A stretch of DNA of 64,000 nucleotides, taken from NCBI GenBank assembly GCA_016792805.1, contig JAEUHX010000066.1:1-64000 (forward strand), written 5' to 3'. The first letter of the stretch is position 1; each line of letters opens with the position of its first letter. The position numbers and the translations under genes are program-made. This document shows, one piece after another, positions 52,712 to 61,100 of the stretch. The DNA comes from Planctomycetota bacterium (GTDB lineage: Bacteria; Planctomycetota; UBA1135; JACQFD01). Below the pieces are notes generated by a model. It worked only from the letters and a program-made list of their open reading frames with translations. It made no database searches and was not told where the DNA came from.

Positions 52712-52924
52712 CTACATTGCCGCGGCGGCGCGCCTCACGTTGACGGCGTACATGCCCTTGTCACCCTTCGCGAGGTCGAACTCGACGAGGTCGCCGGTTT
52801 CGAGCGTCTTGAATCCCTCGCCCGTGATGTGCCGGTAATGAACGAAGACATCTTCGCCAGAGTCCTGCTGGATGAATCCGTAACCCTTGCGATTGTCAAA
52901 CCACTTGACTCGACCCTGAGCCAT
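52712..52924 (-). CDS. Cold-shock domain protein
   Basis: 70 residues from ATG 52924 (MAQGRVKWFDNRKGYGFIQQ). RNP1-like KGYGFI and RNP2-like VFVHYRHI are both present, as in CspA-family RNA chaperones. The frame continues upstream to 53017 but that extension is not conserved-looking. GGAG is upstream in the leader. CspA-family mRNAs often carry a structured leader; about 1 kb upstream is non-coding here. Confidence 0.95.
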   Translation of the reverse strand: MAQGRVKWFDNRKGYGFIQQDSGEDVFVHYRHITGEGFKTLETGDLVEFDLAKGDKGMYAVNVRRAAAAM

Positions 52925-53863
52925 CTCGAGGAGCTCCGTGTTGCGTTGCCCCATGGGGTGTAGCCACCTGTGTGCCCTGGAAAATATCTGTATGAAAAGG
53001 CACCACACGATCCGCAAGCCAACGATTCTCGATGGCTTCCTCGGCGGCGAGAGCCGACGCCGATCGAGCGCGCAGCCGTTCCGGGTAGATCCGGCTCGCG
53101 AAGATCGACGGGGGCGGGGTCATCACAGCGCGTGAAAGTCGGGCGCGGGAATCGTCGCGGATCGTCATTCAAGGACTGGGGCGTCCTGAACAAGGCAGAC
53201 TCGACCGCAGACCGCGCTGGCACACCATAATTCGTCGCGCCGGTCCGCGCCCGCGGCGTGCTGTGGCGAGAGCCACAATACGCCATACGCATATCCCAGG
53301 GCTGTGGGAAACGCGGGAGCTGAGCTCCACGGACGGGTAGGGTGCGCGTGCGCTTGGGGTGAGGGGCGCTGCGCTGCGTTCAAGTAAGAAAAGAGAGAGC
53401 GGTTGGAGAAAGTGAAAGAGAAGAAGTGAGGAGCCGGATCCGTCCGGCTGCCACGGGCAGAAGATGAAACACAACCAACCTTCTTTCTCCGAAGCACACT
53501 CCCCGCCAGTGCGATACCACGAGTGTACAAACGCAGCTGTCCGCCCTCTGGAGAGCGGGAAGCGGCGATCGTGCTCGGGAGAGGCACACTGTCGCGTCCG
53601 ATGCTTCGGCCGCCGCGTTCATCGAGAGGAGTTCGACCCTTTTCCCGGGCGACGCGTACGAGCAGACCGAGTGCACCCTAAGATCCGCCGGCAGTGAGGG
53701 AGCCGAGGGAAGATCGAACGCCGCCTTAAATCGCAGCGACCCCGCCAAGAGACAACAAACACTCAGCGAGGTTGTCGGCGAAAGCTACAGACGGGCGAGT
53801 ACGCAATACAAGAGGGATGCGCAGCCGCCAGATGTTCCGTGCGCCATTTGCTACGGCACGGGC

Positions 53864-53889
53864 GTCGACCACGCAGCTGCGTGATCGAC
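53864..53889. repeat. 26-bp near-perfect palindrome downstream of pnp
   Basis: GTCGACCACGCAGCTGCGTG then ATCGAC pairs at 12 of 13 positions around the central CAGCTG. It lies about 60 bases after the pnp stop. It may stabilise the 3' end or be a protein site. Confidence 0.5.
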
Positions 53890-53906
53890 CCCCGCGCCCC
53901 CTTGTC

Positions 53907-53933
53907 AGCAGGTCGTGCCGCCTCTGACCTGCT
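53907..53933 (-). terminator. Stem-loop after pnp
   Basis: AGCAGGTC (53907-53914) and GACCTGCT (53926-53933) form a perfect 8-bp stem with an 11-base loop, 16 bases after the pnp stop on the minus strand. There is no U tract, so termination is uncertain. Confidence 0.4.
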
Positions 53934-53949
53934 CAGAGCAGAGCAATGC

Positions 53950-56109
53950 CTACGAGCGCTCGACTTCCGATTTGGTCGCTCGGTGACTGAGCTTCATCTT
54001 GCCCGACTCGTCGATGGCGAGCACGCGCACCGCGAGCGGATCGCCGACTTTCACCACGTCGGAGACTCGCTTCACGAATCCTTCGGCGAGTTCGCTCACG
54101 TGGCAGAGCCCTTCGACGCCCGGGATGATCTCCACGAAAACGCCGAACTCTTTGATCGACTTCACGACGCCCTGATAAATCCTGCCGATCTCGGGCTCTT
54201 CCGTCATGGCGCGGATGCGCTCGACGGCGCCGTCGACGTTCTCCTGGCGGTTGCCGGAGACATGCACGAGGCCTGTGTCGTCGGCGATCTCCACCGTGAC
54301 CTTGAACTCGTCCTGGAGCTTCTTGATCGATGCACCCTTGGGCCCGATCAGCGTTCCGATCTTGCTCGGCTTGATGCGCAGCTGAACGAGGCGCGGCGCA
54401 AAGGGCGAAATCGCGGCGCGCGGCGCGCGCAGCCCCGTCTGCTCGAGCATCGTGCGCAGGATATGTAGTCTTCCCTGCCGCGCCTGCTCGAGCGCCTGCT
54501 CAAGGATCCGGCGGTTCACGCCCTTAATCTTGATATCCATCTGGAGGCCGGTGATGCCCTTTTGTGTACCGGCCACCTTGAAGTCCATGTCGCCGTTGTG
54601 ATCTTCGTTTCCCGCGATATCGGACAGAATCGCGTAGGACCCGGGCTCCAGCGAGCCGCCGCGCGTGATGAGTCCCATGGCGATTCCCGCCACGGGGCGG
54701 CGAATCGGGACACCGGCGTCCATCAGCGCCAGCGTTCCGCCGCAGACCGACGCCATCGACGACGATCCGTTGGACTCGAGAATGTCGCTCACGACGCGAA
54801 TGGTGTACGGAAACGTCTCGAACGGCGGAAGCACAGGCTCGAGAGATCGCTCGGCGAGCGCGCCGTGTCCGGTTTCACGGCGCGACGTGCCGCGCAGCGG
54901 TCGCACCTCTCCCACCGAGAAGGGCGGGAAATTGTAATGCAACATGAACTTCTTGCGCTCTTCCTGCTCGTGCAGGCCGTCGATGATTTGTTCATCCTCG
55001 ACCGTGCCGAGCGTCGTCACGACGAGGGCTTGCGTCTCGCCGCGCGTGAAGAGTGAAGATCCATGGACGCGCGGCAGCGCCGTCACTTCACAAGTAATCG
55101 TACGAATCTCGTCCTGCTTGCGGCCGTCGGCGCGCACGCCCGCGAGTATCCCTTCGCGCTCGACGTCGAATGCGAGCTCATCAAAGAACGCGCCCACTTC
55201 CTTCTCGCGCTTTCCCTTCGCGCGCTCGTCGATCACCGTATCGCCCACGACAGGCGCCGGATTCTCAGCAATCGCGCGCTTGCGCAGCTCCGAGAGCGCA
55301 TTGTAACGATCGTGCTTGCCTTTCGTCTGGAGCGCCCGCTCGCAGTCGGCGCGATAGGTGCTGTAGATCTTTGCTTTCAGCGCGTCGTCGATCGTCGCAG
55401 CCGGGACGGGCTTCTTCGGCTTCCCGGCTCGCTCGCGGAGTTCCGCGACGAGCGACGCGATCTCCCGAGCCGTCTGATGTCCGAGCTCGAGAGCCTGCAC
55501 CATCGTCTCCTCGTCGAGCTCGTTCGCGCCTGCTTCCACCATGGTGATGGCGTCGGCCGTCGCGGCAACCACGAGCTCGAGCTTCGAGTCGGGGCGCTTC
55601 AGCTGGCTATGTGTGGGATTGACGATCAGTTTTCCGTCGGCGTGTCCGATGCGGCAGGCGCCCATGGGGCCCTGGAACGGAATGTCGGAAACCTCGAGCG
55701 CCGCAAAGGACGCGATCATCGACACGATGTCGGGGTCGTTCTCCTGATCTGCCGAGAGCACCTGCGACATAATTTGCACTTCGTCGCGGTACGAATCGGG
55801 GAACATCGGCCTCACGGCGCGATCCGAGAGGCGCATCGTGAGAATCTCTTTTGTGGTAGGCCGACCCTCACGCTTGAAGAACCCGCCCGGGACCTTTCCC
55901 GCTGCATAGGTCTTCTCGCGGTAATCGACCGTGAGCGGAAAGAAATCAATGTCGGGGCGCGCGGTGGCGGCGCAGGCGGCGGCGAGAACGCTGGTCTCGC
56001 CATACTGCACATAAACTGCTCCGTGGGCCTGCTTCGCGAGTCTTCCCGTCTCGAGCATGAGGGTCCGGCCGGCGATCTCGCGGCTGACCCGAATTGGGGT
56101 GTATGTCAT
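53950..56109 (-). CDS. pnp: Polyribonucleotide nucleotidyltransferase (PNPase)
   Basis: 719 residues from ATG 56109 (MTYTPIRVSREIAGRTLMLE); the frame opens at 56160 but the extra residues are not conserved-looking. Two RNase PH domains, with the second catalytic block MDFKVAGTQKGITGLQMDIK, then a KH domain (KPSKIGTLIGPKGASIKKLQ) and an S1 domain (GRIYQGVVKSIKEFGVFVEI). Length and order are normal. It degrades RNA 3'-5' phosphorolytically. It is directly downstream of rpsO, the classical order. Confidence 0.97.
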   Translation of the reverse strand: MTYTPIRVSREIAGRTLMLETGRLAKQAHGAVYVQYGETSVLAAACAATARPDIDFFPLTVDYREKTYAAGKVPGGFFKREGRPTTKEILTMRLSDRAVRPMFPDSYRDEVQIMSQVLSADQENDPDIVSMIASFAALEVSDIPFQGPMGACRIGHADGKLIVNPTHSQLKRPDSKLELVVAATADAITMVEAGANELDEETMVQALELGHQTAREIASLVAELRERAGKPKKPVPAATIDDALKAKIYSTYRADCERALQTKGKHDRYNALSELRKRAIAENPAPVVGDTVIDERAKGKREKEVGAFFDELAFDVEREGILAGVRADGRKQDEIRTITCEVTALPRVHGSSLFTRGETQALVVTTLGTVEDEQIIDGLHEQEERKKFMLHYNFPPFSVGEVRPLRGTSRRETGHGALAERSLEPVLPPFETFPYTIRVVSDILESNGSSSMASVCGGTLALMDAGVPIRRPVAGIAMGLITRGGSLEPGSYAILSDIAGNEDHNGDMDFKVAGTQKGITGLQMDIKIKGVNRRILEQALEQARQGRLHILRTMLEQTGLRAPRAAISPFAPRLVQLRIKPSKIGTLIGPKGASIKKLQDEFKVTVEIADDTGLVHVSGNRQENVDGAVERIRAMTEEPEIGRIYQGVVKSIKEFGVFVEIIPGVEGLCHVSELAEGFVKRVSDVVKVGDPLAVRVLAIDESGKMKLSHRATKSEVERS

Positions 56110-56383
56110 TCCTGAAAATGAACCTCGGGGTATCCACGCGCCGCGCTCCGCGCCTCGCATGGAAACCCAAAATTACAAAACATCGTTCCGCCGAAAATGC
56201 CTGGACTACGTCGCGGACGCTCGGCGGGAAAGTGCGTCTGCGAGGGCGTGTAGCGCGCGCCAGCCGCGTCGCTGCTCTCCTCCGAGAGGAGATCGCGAAG
56301 TCCACAATGGGGACGCGGCCGGTGGAGGCGAGTTCGCCATGTACCGCTGCGATCTCGAAGGATCGCTGCGATCATCTGTATGC

Positions 56384-56653
56384 CTATCGGCGCAGGTCGA
56401 GCTTCTTCACGATAGCTCGGTAGCGGGCCACATCATTGCGCGAGAGGTAGCGCAGCAGCGTCGCGCGCCGTCCGACCATCATCAAAAGTCCGCGCCGCGA
56501 GGAGAAATCCTTACGGTGCGTCTTCAGGTGCTCCGTCAAGATGCGGATCTTGTCGGTGAGAATTGCAATCTGAACTTCGGGGCTTCCGCTGTCGCTCTCG
56601 CTGATCCGGTTGGACTCGACCAGCGCGCGCTTGCGATCCTTAGCAAGAACCAT
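56384..56653 (-). CDS. rpsO: 30S ribosomal protein S15
   Basis: 89 residues, full length. Signature: GSPEVQIAILTDKIRILTEH, then HLKTHRKDFSSRRGLLMMVGR and RRATLLRYLSRNDVARYRAI. It binds the 16S rRNA central domain. The rpsO-pnp order is conserved, with 274 bases between, a space large enough for processing sites and a second promoter. Confidence 0.98.
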   Translation of the reverse strand: MVLAKDRKRALVESNRISESDSGSPEVQIAILTDKIRILTEHLKTHRKDFSSRRGLLMMVGRRATLLRYLSRNDVARYRAIVKKLDLRR

Positions 56654-56954
56654 TCGAACTCAAGTGGGTTGGGAGCTTCGGGCCGCGCCGCAGAAAGCCG
56701 CGTCGAGTGGGTTCGTCGACGAGCGCAGCAATCCGCGAGAGGGTCCGCCCGGAGAATCCGTAACGTTCCGTCCGAGGGGACAGACGCGAACGCCACTTCC
56801 GGGAGAGTGGCGAGGTACTGAATTGGGGCGGAGAGGATAGTCGCAGGCTCGGGAGCGACGCAACGCATCGGCTGCGCCGATCGGGGCACCACCCCGCCTT
56901 CCGGCCTTCATTCCAACGGAAACCGTTGGCGGCTCAGCCCTTATGCGCGAACGC
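56654..56954. other. Intergenic region upstream of rpsO
   Basis: 301 bases separating rpsO from the lipoprotein ending at 56955. It should contain the rpsO-pnp promoter; I cannot place a -10/-35 with confidence. A tight hairpin near 56913-56929 is listed separately. Confidence 0.5.
56913..56929 (-). terminator. Tight GC-rich hairpin after the lipoprotein gene
   Basis: CCAACGG-AAA-CCGTTGG, a perfect 7-bp stem with a 3-base loop, 26 bases past the stop of the minus-strand lipoprotein. No T run follows, so the terminator call is tentative. Confidence 0.4.
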
Positions 56955-57563
56955 CTACTTGGCGGGCTCGATCCGGCGGAGCGGCATCGGCTCCAACGCC
57001 GTCAGCACGAATTGCCGCGCCGCAATGCGCACGGCCTCGTCGAGCGGCACCTGGCGCCGATATTCGGTCGAGAGGTCGACCGGGATGTCCGCGTGCACTG
57101 TGGCGAGGGTCTGCGACGTACGCGTATCCGTAAACAGGAACTTGCCGGCAACGCGGATGCGATTGGAGAACGAGTAGCCCGCCGACTCGAACGCCGAGAT
57201 CGCGAGATCGAGCCGAACCACCGGCGGCCCCGCGTCGGCGCGACCGGTCGACGCCTCAAGTGCCTGACCGCCATCGACGTATTCAAACGCCAACGGCGAG
57301 TAGCGATGAACCAGCATCGCGTCGCGCATCGCTTCGCGGAGGACGCTCGGGCGAAGCTCCTTCGGAAGCCTGTCAGCCGGCACGGCCGAGATGGCGATGT
57401 CGGTCGGATTCACGCCCATCAGAGCATCCCACTCTGCCTGCAGGTTCTCCTTCGGGACCGTCGAGCGACAGGCCGCGGCGCCGAGAAGGAGCGCGCCCAG
57501 GGTGAGCGTAAGCCGAGCGGAATTGTGCAAAGACGCTGGGGAGTATCCGGGGTGCTGCTTCAT
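56955..57563 (-). CDS. Putative lipoprotein, unknown function
   Basis: 202 residues from ATG 57563. A signal sequence with lipobox LLLGAAACRS; the mature part contains AISAVPADRLPKELRPSVLR and VVRLDLAISAFESAGYSFSN with an alpha/beta pattern. It does not match a family I know. The frame is open to 57920, but that part is antisense to the next gene and not protein-like. It lies 94 bases after the large Ig-like lipoprotein and may be co-transcribed with it. Confidence 0.7.
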   Translation of the reverse strand: MKQHPGYSPASLHNSARLTLTLGALLLGAAACRSTVPKENLQAEWDALMGVNPTDIAISAVPADRLPKELRPSVLREAMRDAMLVHRYSPLAFEYVDGGQALEASTGRADAGPPVVRLDLAISAFESAGYSFSNRIRVAGKFLFTDTRTSQTLATVHADIPVDLSTEYRRQVPLDEAVRIAARQFVLTALEPMPLRRIEPAK

Positions 57564-57657
57564 AGGTACGCGCGGCGAGCTGCGCTGCCGCGCGAGTGTA
57601 CTCCTCACGGTCCGCAAGCGAAGCGGGGAGTCGCGTGGAGCGGCTCCCCGCGCCCGA

Positions 57658-60600
57658 TCAGTAAGTAATCTCCGCCGAGACGCCGCGCGCGATCGTGAAC
57701 GGATCTTCCTCGGAGGGCGAAGTTTGACCGACGCGAAGGTCGTCGAAGAAGAAGTCGAAGAGGTCGAGCCCCGGGAAATGGATCGCCTCGATGAGCTGAT
57801 CAAGCTTCGCGCCAGGGAGCGGAATCGCCGCGCCAACCTCGGTGCCGAAAGCCACGAGCGACGGGAGCTGGATCGCCGCCTCGCCGCCGACGGTGAGGTC
57901 GGCCGCGGTGCGCGGCACATACACGCGCCACTCTCGGATCGGGGCGAACTGCTTCATGCGCAGCTGGACCAGATAGAGGCCGTCGCCCGACGGAGCGACG
58001 TCGGTCCAGCGGATCTTCGGCGCCTCGAAGGGCCCGGTTGCCGAGATCTGAGCGAGCGTCGAGGGAACCGGCGGGAGCGTGATGCCGCTGATGCTCCCGC
58101 CCGATGTGTTCGTTCTCACATAAGAGCGCGTGATGCGGCCGTCGCCATCCTGCGCGCGGACGCCGGCCGTCACCAGCGTGCCCGGCGCATTGGGATCGAG
58201 GGGCGCGGCCGTCACGGCGGCGCCGCTCGTATCGAAGAGCAGAGAATTGATCTTCGGATTGAAGCTCAAACTCACAGTTCCGGAGGAGCCGGAAACACTG
58301 TCGGAGCGGCCGCCGCCGACTCCAATCATGCCGGTCGTGCCCACGAGGGAGCCCGGTGCATAGAGCGCGACCTCGAGGCCGTTCACCAGCGTAGCCGGAT
58401 TGAAGGGTGCCCCGGGCAAGCTCACCGGAACGCCGCCGCCGGGCGGCACGGCCACCGGGTCATCGGAGATGTCCGTCGTCTGGGAATAGGATTGGCCGAA
58501 AGCAATTGTTGCCGAGCTGGAGCCGCCGAGAGCGAGCGGCAGCGTCGGAAACGTGATCGCGTCGTTCAGATAAGTGAACGAGAAGCTGGTGCCCGCCTTG
58601 AAGAAGCCCGAGAAGAAGAGCTCGCGCTGAGCAGGAACGGTGAAAGTCGGGATGAGTGGAATACCTCCGACGGTCGTCGTGGAGGCGATGACATGGGAAT
58701 CGCTCAGCTCCGGCCGCGAGTTCACGATCACATCAAAATTGCCGCCTGGAGGCGCATTATTGAGCGTAACCGTGATCGAGGGATCCGCCGTCGAGGCGCC
58801 GCTCGCCGTGCGCCGAATCGGAATCGAAACAAAGCTCGTCGGCACGCCGACGAACGTCGTGATGTCATAATTCGGCGCCGCGGCGGTGACCGTCAGCGCC
58901 GGGGAGCCCACGGGGAAATCGGCTCCCGCCGTGAAACGCGCCGCAACGACTCCGCCCGTGAAGCCGGCTGCCACGGTGCGCTTCACCTGCGACGTGCCGC
59001 GGCCGGAAGGAGCAGCGGCGTCCAGCAGCACAACCGCCGTCGGCACGATTTGAAGTGTATCTTTGTCGTACACGACGACCGTGATCGCATCGTGCGAAGC
59101 GAGCGCCGGTCCACCGAGGCGGCCGCGATGCACCATTCGGATCGGCGTTCCTGCAACCGTCGGGCTCGGGTCGCCGTCGGGGCTTCGATTTCCGACTGCG
59201 TCGGATACCTGGATCGTAGCTCCCGCTTGCGGCTCCTCGGGCGGCGCGCCCGTGGTCGCTGTGATGGCCGGCGCCGGAATGAGCGGCAGCAGAGAGAACG
59301 CATTCCCCAGGTTTCGCAACAGATGTCCCTGGGTGCCGGAGGGCGCGGGAATCGGCACCGCCGTACCGACGGGCGACTGAATCGAATTGTAAACAATTGC
59401 CGAAGGCGCTTCGCTCACTGTTCCGTAGACCGCCGCGCGCCGCACCGATGTGAAGAGCGTCGCTCCTTCGGCGGGCGGCCCGAGCGTGCCAATCGCGGGG
59501 GCGATTGTGTCGAGCGTCACCACAGGACCGACGGTCCAAGCCGAAACGGTCGTGCCTCGGCGTACGCGCGCGGCCAACACCACAGATCCCTGAGAAAGCA
59601 GCGAAGTGCCCGCCGTATTGAGGACGCTCAGGCGCGAGCCGTTGACGCCGTCGCCATAATTGAGTTGACCGGCTCCAGCCTTCGCCTTGCGGGCGAAATT
59701 CACGAATGCGCCGCTCGACGCGTCGTGGAGCTGGATGTCGAGGTTGTCTGTCGCGAGCGAGCCCGCGCCGAAGACGGCGCCGACCGTGAAGTTGCCCGCA
59801 AAATTGGGGTTCGGCGGATCGTTGTTCGGATCGGCGTCGCCGTCGGGCAGCTTCTCCAGCGCGTTCAACACCGTGGCGGCCCCGGAGAGCTCGGTCGCCG
59901 TTGCGGGAGTCACATCAATATTCACGAACGTCGGCGGAGCGAACGGCGCCACGGTGAATGTCGCCAGAAAAATGGGCGACACGCCGACGGGCGTGAGGTC
60001 GTCGCTCTTGGCTCCGCCGCCGACGCCGAGGGCGACCGTCGCGCCGGGCGTGAGCGGCGCATTGGGCGTCGCCACCCAAACGCGGTTCTCGTTAAAAGGC
60101 AACAGAACCGCCCCATTGCCGGGCAGCAGCGGAGTATTGACGGGCGGCAGGGGGCCCGCGCCGTCGGGATCGAACTGCTGCCCGAGCGAGAGGCCAATCT
60201 TGTCCGGCGTCAGCGGTGGCGTCGCGTCGCCGAGAATCGTCGACGGCGCGATCGGCTCGCTGAAAACGTACACAATTTGAGTCGGAGTGCCGGCCACAGC
60301 CGATGCGCCCGAGCCGAAGCCCGGAGTCCCCGGCGACACATTCTTTGCGCCGTCCGGCGGGAACGAGGCGATCACCGAAGGCGTCGTATTCGTGGTCGCC
60401 GTCAGCTCCGTCTTGAAAGTGCCAATAATCCCGCCCGCCGGCACCACGAGGCGCGCACCGTCGAGATCGAGAATCGAATTCGATGCAACAATTTCGATCG
60501 TGCGATTGACCGGCAGCTGCACGTTGGGCGTCAGGATGAAGAAGCGGCCGCCGCCGAAGCTCGAAACCGTCGTCGTGATCGAAGCGCCGCCTTGGGCGCG

Positions 60601-60918
60601 CACGACGAGCGAGGTCGAGGTCACGGAAGTCGCCTGGACGCTCTCGCTGAAGGTGATCGCGATGGGCGACTCGACGCTGACGCTCTCACCCTTCGGGGCC
60701 ACCGAGACGACCGTCGGCGCGCCCGCCACGGAGAGTCCGCCAGGCAAAGGAGCTGCGCTCGGCCCATTGGGATTGCCGCCGCCGCCTCCTCCCCCACCGC
60801 CGCTTCCAGGAGGGTTCGGGTCGAACACAGCGCCCGGGTTTCCGGAACCGCCGCAACTCAGCGACAGCGCGGCGAGCACGATTAGAGGCAGAACAGAGCG
60901 ATGGAGAATGCGGGTCAT
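57658..60918 (-). CDS. Large lipoprotein with Ig-like (SbsA/Big_5-type) domains
   Basis: 1086 residues from ATG 60918 with lipobox LAALSLSCGGS, then a glycine run (about 9 Gly near residue 39) acting as linker. An SbsA Ig-like domain (VVSVAPKGESVSVESPIAIT and FSESVQATSVTSTSLVV) is followed by a second such segment (NTTPSVIASFPPDGAKNVSP and on) and several beta-rich modules. It looks like a surface or periplasmic structural or binding lipoprotein. No enzyme site is seen. It diverges from the TPR lipoprotein at 61101. Confidence 0.75.
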   Translation of the reverse strand: MTRILHRSVLPLIVLAALSLSCGGSGNPGAVFDPNPPGSGGGGGGGGGNPNGPSAAPLPGGLSVAGAPTVVSVAPKGESVSVESPIAITFSESVQATSVTSTSLVVRAQGGASITTTVSSFGGGRFFILTPNVQLPVNRTIEIVASNSILDLDGARLVVPAGGIIGTFKTELTATTNTTPSVIASFPPDGAKNVSPGTPGFGSGASAVAGTPTQIVYVFSEPIAPSTILGDATPPLTPDKIGLSLGQQFDPDGAGPLPPVNTPLLPGNGAVLLPFNENRVWVATPNAPLTPGATVALGVGGGAKSDDLTPVGVSPIFLATFTVAPFAPPTFVNIDVTPATATELSGAATVLNALEKLPDGDADPNNDPPNPNFAGNFTVGAVFGAGSLATDNLDIQLHDASSGAFVNFARKAKAGAGQLNYGDGVNGSRLSVLNTAGTSLLSQGSVVLAARVRRGTTVSAWTVGPVVTLDTIAPAIGTLGPPAEGATLFTSVRRAAVYGTVSEAPSAIVYNSIQSPVGTAVPIPAPSGTQGHLLRNLGNAFSLLPLIPAPAITATTGAPPEEPQAGATIQVSDAVGNRSPDGDPSPTVAGTPIRMVHRGRLGGPALASHDAITVVVYDKDTLQIVPTAVVLLDAAAPSGRGTSQVKRTVAAGFTGGVVAARFTAGADFPVGSPALTVTAAAPNYDITTFVGVPTSFVSIPIRRTASGASTADPSITVTLNNAPPGGNFDVIVNSRPELSDSHVIASTTTVGGIPLIPTFTVPAQRELFFSGFFKAGTSFSFTYLNDAITFPTLPLALGGSSSATIAFGQSYSQTTDISDDPVAVPPGGGVPVSLPGAPFNPATLVNGLEVALYAPGSLVGTTGMIGVGGGRSDSVSGSSGTVSLSFNPKINSLLFDTSGAAVTAAPLDPNAPGTLVTAGVRAQDGDGRITRSYVRTNTSGGSISGITLPPVPSTLAQISATGPFEAPKIRWTDVAPSGDGLYLVQLRMKQFAPIREWRVYVPRTAADLTVGGEAAIQLPSLVAFGTEVGAAIPLPGAKLDQLIEAIHFPGLDLFDFFFDDLRVGQTSPSEEDPFTIARGVSAEITY

Positions 60919-60995
60919 TCGGGGAAAAAGGAACGCGTCAGACCGGACGTTTGCGAATGGTATTCCAGGGGGAGCGGTTCCTGCGGCGCCGATTC

Positions 60996-61046
60996 GGAGG
61001 GCGCCCCAGACAGGAGCTCGGCCGTGTTGCCGTGACGGCGCCCTCC
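60996..61046. promoter_or_regulatory. Inverted repeat between divergent lipoprotein genes
   Basis: GGAGGGCGCC (60996-61005) and GGCGCCCTCC (61037-61046) are a perfect 10-bp inverted repeat with a 31-base spacer in the 182-base divergent promoter region. It could be an operator or part of a leader hairpin. Confidence 0.35.
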
Positions 61047-61100
61047 GCGCAGCGCTATCGCTCCCGCCCACGCGAGCCGTCCGCTACCCTCCTCCGCCCT

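Larger units (their letters stand above)
52925..53949. other. Long intergenic region between the cold-shock gene and pnp
   Basis: 1025 bases with no protein-like frame; the longest frames are Ser/Arg/Pro-rich and lack Shine-Dalgarno sites. It includes a purine-rich tract (53382-53432), a 26-bp near-palindrome and a stem-loop after pnp. I do not recognise tmRNA, RNase P, SRP or 6S RNA signatures by eye, but a non-coding RNA is possible. Confidence 0.5.

Noticed and set aside
52925..53587. Small reading frames in the gap between the cold-shock gene and pnp
   Set aside because: No Shine-Dalgarno, no conserved motifs, and biased Ser/Arg/Pro composition; probably not genes.
53000..53949. tmRNA, RNase P or SRP RNA in the gap
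   Set aside because: I searched by eye for their conserved cores (tag peptide codons and T-loop, P4 core, SRP apical loop) and found none; not excluded by a covariance search.
56110..56160. Longer start for pnp
   Set aside because: The extra residues are not protein-family-like; MTYTPIRVSREI is a typical PNPase start.
57391..60885. Plus-strand frame of over 1100 codons antisense to the Ig-like lipoprotein
   Set aside because: Arg/His/Glu-rich with no domain similarity; the minus-strand product has a lipobox and Ig-like domains.
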